42,993 nt of DNA from NCBI GenBank assembly GCA_923184405.1, contig OV299793.1, forward strand, positions 2,081,935 to 2,124,927, in the 5' to 3' direction. Positions 40,401 to 42,993 of the stretch are shown here, piece after piece. Positions within the stretch are counted from its first letter, which is position 1. The number at the start of each line of letters is the position of its first letter. This DNA is from Neisseria meningitidis (GTDB lineage Bacteria > Pseudomonadota > Gammaproteobacteria > Burkholderiales > Neisseriaceae). The position numbers and the translations under genes were made by a program. The notes beneath the pieces were generated by a model that saw only the letters and a program-made list of their open reading frames with translations, was not told the origin of the DNA and did no database searches.

Positions 40401-41890
40401 CCTACCCCTCGCCGACATCCGCACCTTCTAAGCCTGGCTCACAACCGCCGAACGCGACAACCCGCGCCTGCTGTTCCTCAGCCGCGACGATCTGATGCAG
40501 CACGCCGCCGCACACATTACCGAAGAACAATTCCCCAAATTCTGGCAAACCGCAGACGGCAAATTCGAACTTGCCTACCGCTTCGAGCCGCACCACCCGC
40601 TCGACGGCGTAACCCTCACCCTGCCGCTTACCGTCCTCAACCGCATGCACGCGCCATCGCACGAATGGCTCGTGCCCGGCATGATGCGCGAAAAAATCCA
40701 GCTGCAGATTAAAGCACTGCCCAAGCAAATCCGCCGCATCTGCGTGCCCGTGCCCGAATTCATCACCCAACTTTTAAGCCAAAACCCCGACCGCAACGCC
40801 CCCATCCTGCCCCAACTCGCCCAAGCCATCGCCAAAACCGCAGGCGACATCCGCATATTCGAGCAAATCAACCAAGACGAATGGGCCGCGTTCAGGCTGC
40901 CCGAACACTGCTATTTCAACCTCCGCATCATCGACGACGGCGGACAAGAATTAGCCAAAGGCCGCAATTTAATCCAAATCCAACAACAACTCGGCCAAGC
41001 CGCCGCCGTTACCTTACGCGACAACACCCAAGAACTCGAGCGCGACAACGTCACCGCATGGGACATCGGCATCCTGCCCGAATCCATCAAATTCGCACGC
41101 GGCAAACAACAGCTCACCGGCTATCTCGGCCTGCAAAAAGAAAAAGACGGCCGCATCGCCCTGCGCCTGTTCGACACAATAGAAGCCGCAGAACAGGCAC
41201 ACCGTCAAGGCGTGATAGAACTCATGAAACTACAACTAAAAGAACAAGTTAAAGACCTGAACAAAGGCATCCAAGGCTTCACCCATGCCGCCATGCTGCT
41301 CAAACACATCAACGCCGACACCCTGCGCGACGACCTCACCCAAGCCGTCTGCGACCGCGCCGTTATCGGCGAAGACGAGCTGCCGCGTAACCAAAAAGCC
41401 TTCAAAGAGCAAATCAAACGCGCCTGCAGCCGCCTGCCTGCCGTCAAAGAAGACCTCAGCCGCTACCTGCAGGAAACCGCAGCCGCCTACGCCGAACTCA
41501 ACAGCAAACTCGGCAAACACCCATTGACCCACCTCCTACGCCAACGCCTGCAAACACTGCTTATAGAATACTTCGCCACCCGCACCCCGAGGGTACAATG
41601 GCCGCGCCTCCCCATCTACCTCAAAGCCATGACCCTGCGCCTCGAAAAATACAGTAGAAACCCTGCCCGAGACGCAGCCCGCGAAGCCGATATCCAAGAG
41701 CTGGAACAAATGTGGCAGGAAAAAACAGACAGCCTGATTAAACAAAGGTCTCCCCATTTCAGACGGCCTCGCCGCGTTTAAATGGATGATTGAAGAATTG
41801 AAAGTGTCGCTGTTCGCGCAGGAATTGAAGACACCGTATCCGGTGTCGGTGAAGCGGTTGTTGAAAGAGTGGGAAGATCTTGAAAAGGAA

Positions 41891-42993
41891 AGATGCTGTC
41901 TGAATATTTTCAGGCTGATGGTTTATCTGACCAACCGATGTTGCCGACATCTATGTAAGAACCTCTCAACCAAAACAAACTACCAATTAGAAACATCTTT
42001 GGCAGATTCCTTTAAAGTCTCAGCTTCCTGTTCGAGATTTATGACAGCAATTCCTAAATCAGTTAGCATATTTCGCAATGCGCTTCAAAATACACCTTTA
42101 CACAAGCTCTGGTTCAACACAACACTAATTTCTCTTCGCAAACAAAGGATATCGTCTTTCTATATACATCCTGTCAGAAAACATTCCAAATTCATGCGTC
42201 TGTTAAGCCTAACGCACACATCTCAGACTACCAAATTGTCTTTTGATTATTAATATATTTGCAATTGAAGTTATGAACATGAGCGATATTAGCTTGTTCC
42301 AAACTACGACAATAAAAAAGATGAAGCATCGGCATCAGCAATCTTCTTGAAAGATATCACGAGATTCATATTTTGTATTTTCACTATTTTTACATATGTT
42401 CTAAACAGTACTAATCAAGCATCTAACTGCACTAATGCATAACCAGCATCAAATCAAGTATGATCTACAGTTTTTGAATAGTCAATATTACAAATATAAA
42501 ATTTTAATACCATCTTTTAAATTCACCCATTTCCTTCGAATCTAAAGGCAATCGACCAATAGAATGCAGAAACTTAACTCCGAAACGCTTAACCAACCAT
42601 GATTGCAGCACTTAAATAACTGCTATCAAGAAAAAAATCATTCTGAACCAGTATGCAACTCTGATGAAAATACCATAACAATGACAAAATGACATGCACA
42701 AAAATACTAAGCAAGCCAGAGAATTGTAAAACAGCATTACACGCAAGTATGCAAAGCTCCAATGCAAACAACGATTCAAATAACATACTAAGGATATTAC
42801 CCAACCTAATCACAATTATGTAAAGGCCAAGAATTACGATATCACACCTCCTGCCACTTTCACTTCGCCACCTTTCTTTTTCTTTCCACCTGCTCCATGG
42901 CTCGAACGATTTCCCAAGGAAAACCTGCAACTTGAAGTTTTAGGATGCTTCAATCCAATGATGTCCAGCACATGTAACTGAACGGGCGGTTAC
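41891..42993. other. AT-rich window end with no identified gene
   Basis: After hrpA, a degenerate DUS pair (ATGCTGTCTGAATATTTTCA, 41891-41910) is followed by about 1 kb of AT-rich sequence (42421-42480: A23 C12 T18 G7). The only coding-like traces are on the minus strand: LTDLGIAVINLEQEAETLKE plus SAKDVSNW (about 42064-41981) and EFGMFSDRMYIERRYPLFAK (about 42196-42137). They are in different frames with stops between, and I do not recognise the family. Short frames elsewhere, such as 42930-42589 minus, show no supporting motif. Confidence 0.45.

Larger units (their letters stand above)
38441..41890 (+). pseudogene. hrpA: HrpA helicase, C-terminal part (split gene)
   Basis: The frame is open from 38441, with possible starts at 38441, 38474 and 38483, but hrpA homology begins near 38584 with YRLTKLGEQMARLPIDPKIA. 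It continues ILLAAKKHDCMAEILVIASA, WDSFQRERDKGLSNKQLVQW, GARGSRFHLFPASALFKAKP (OB-fold region), WVMAAELVETTKLYARDVAV and FAFYNERLPEMAWKDAQGSV. A repeat-filled insert (39760-40410) follows, then ADIRTF, a TAA at 40429-40431 where a sense codon is expected, and the C-terminal DUF3418-like half (LLFLSRDDLMQHAAAHITEE, HEWLVPGMMREKIQLQIKAL). A last shift near 41750, beside an inverted AG-DUS (41758-41769), leads to WMIEELKVSLFAQELKTPYP, the conserved HrpA end. In E. coli HrpA no insert occurs at the repeat site. Confidence 0.88.

Overview
This window is Neisseria chromosome, most likely N. meningitidis or a very close relative such as N. lactamica. Three things point there: many copies of the 12-base uptake sequence in its AT dialect (ATGCCGTCTGAA), often as inverted pairs serving as terminators; several Correia elements (CREE, ends TATAGTGGATT...AATCCACTATA) and dRS3-type repeats; and a gene order that I recall from meningococci: app, mnmE, fetA and the fetB-E transporter, purL, gloB, ausI/mspA, mgtE, hslO, nlpC, lrgAB, argJ, clcA, hrpA, lpt3. 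nadA, which lies beside this locus in some meningococci, is absent. No plasmid, prophage, insertion sequence, tRNA, rRNA or CRISPR array was recognised.

Layout. Positions 1-4094 carry, on the minus strand, most of the app autotransporter and a DUF2335 membrane protein. mnmE follows at 4225-5572. A repeat field (5650-6900) leads to the fetA promoter, which has a 6-C tract, and to the enterobactin receptor gene fetA (7075-9244). Two CREEs separate fetA from the fetB-fetC-fetD-(FmdE-like)-fetE block (9915-14707): receptor, periplasmic lipoprotein, two permeases and ATPase form one iron-siderophore uptake route. Two decayed tandem glnB-like copies (minus strand, 14745-15434) precede purL, gloB and the second serine-protease autotransporter ausI. 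Then come mgtE, hslO (minus), nlpC with a three-unit 87-bp repeat, a small hypothetical gene, lrgA-lrgB, argJ and clcA. From 33177 to about 41890, hrpA is split by a ~4 kb block holding an A/C-rich, apparently non-coding stretch and the LPS phosphoethanolamine transferase gene lpt3. The window ends in about 1 kb of AT-rich sequence.

Condition. Almost every long gene is broken by one-base indels, mostly in homopolymers, plus some nonsense substitutions. Only hslO and nlpC read through cleanly. Because essential or near-essential housekeeping genes are affected in the same way, I think much of this is sequencing or assembly error. The glnB copies, the split hrpA and the duplicated fetB tail go beyond simple homopolymer error. 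Broken genes are entered as pseudogene, with the intended product named.

Most interesting points: the lpt3 block inside hrpA, bounded by inverted uptake sequences of a different dialect (AGGCCGTCTGAA) and containing a diverged second copy of a piece of hrpA; the uptake-sequence dialect change confined to hrpA; the in-frame low-GC patch in purL; the nlpC repeat; the tandem fetB tail and tandem glnB remnants. I found no convincing new biological system.
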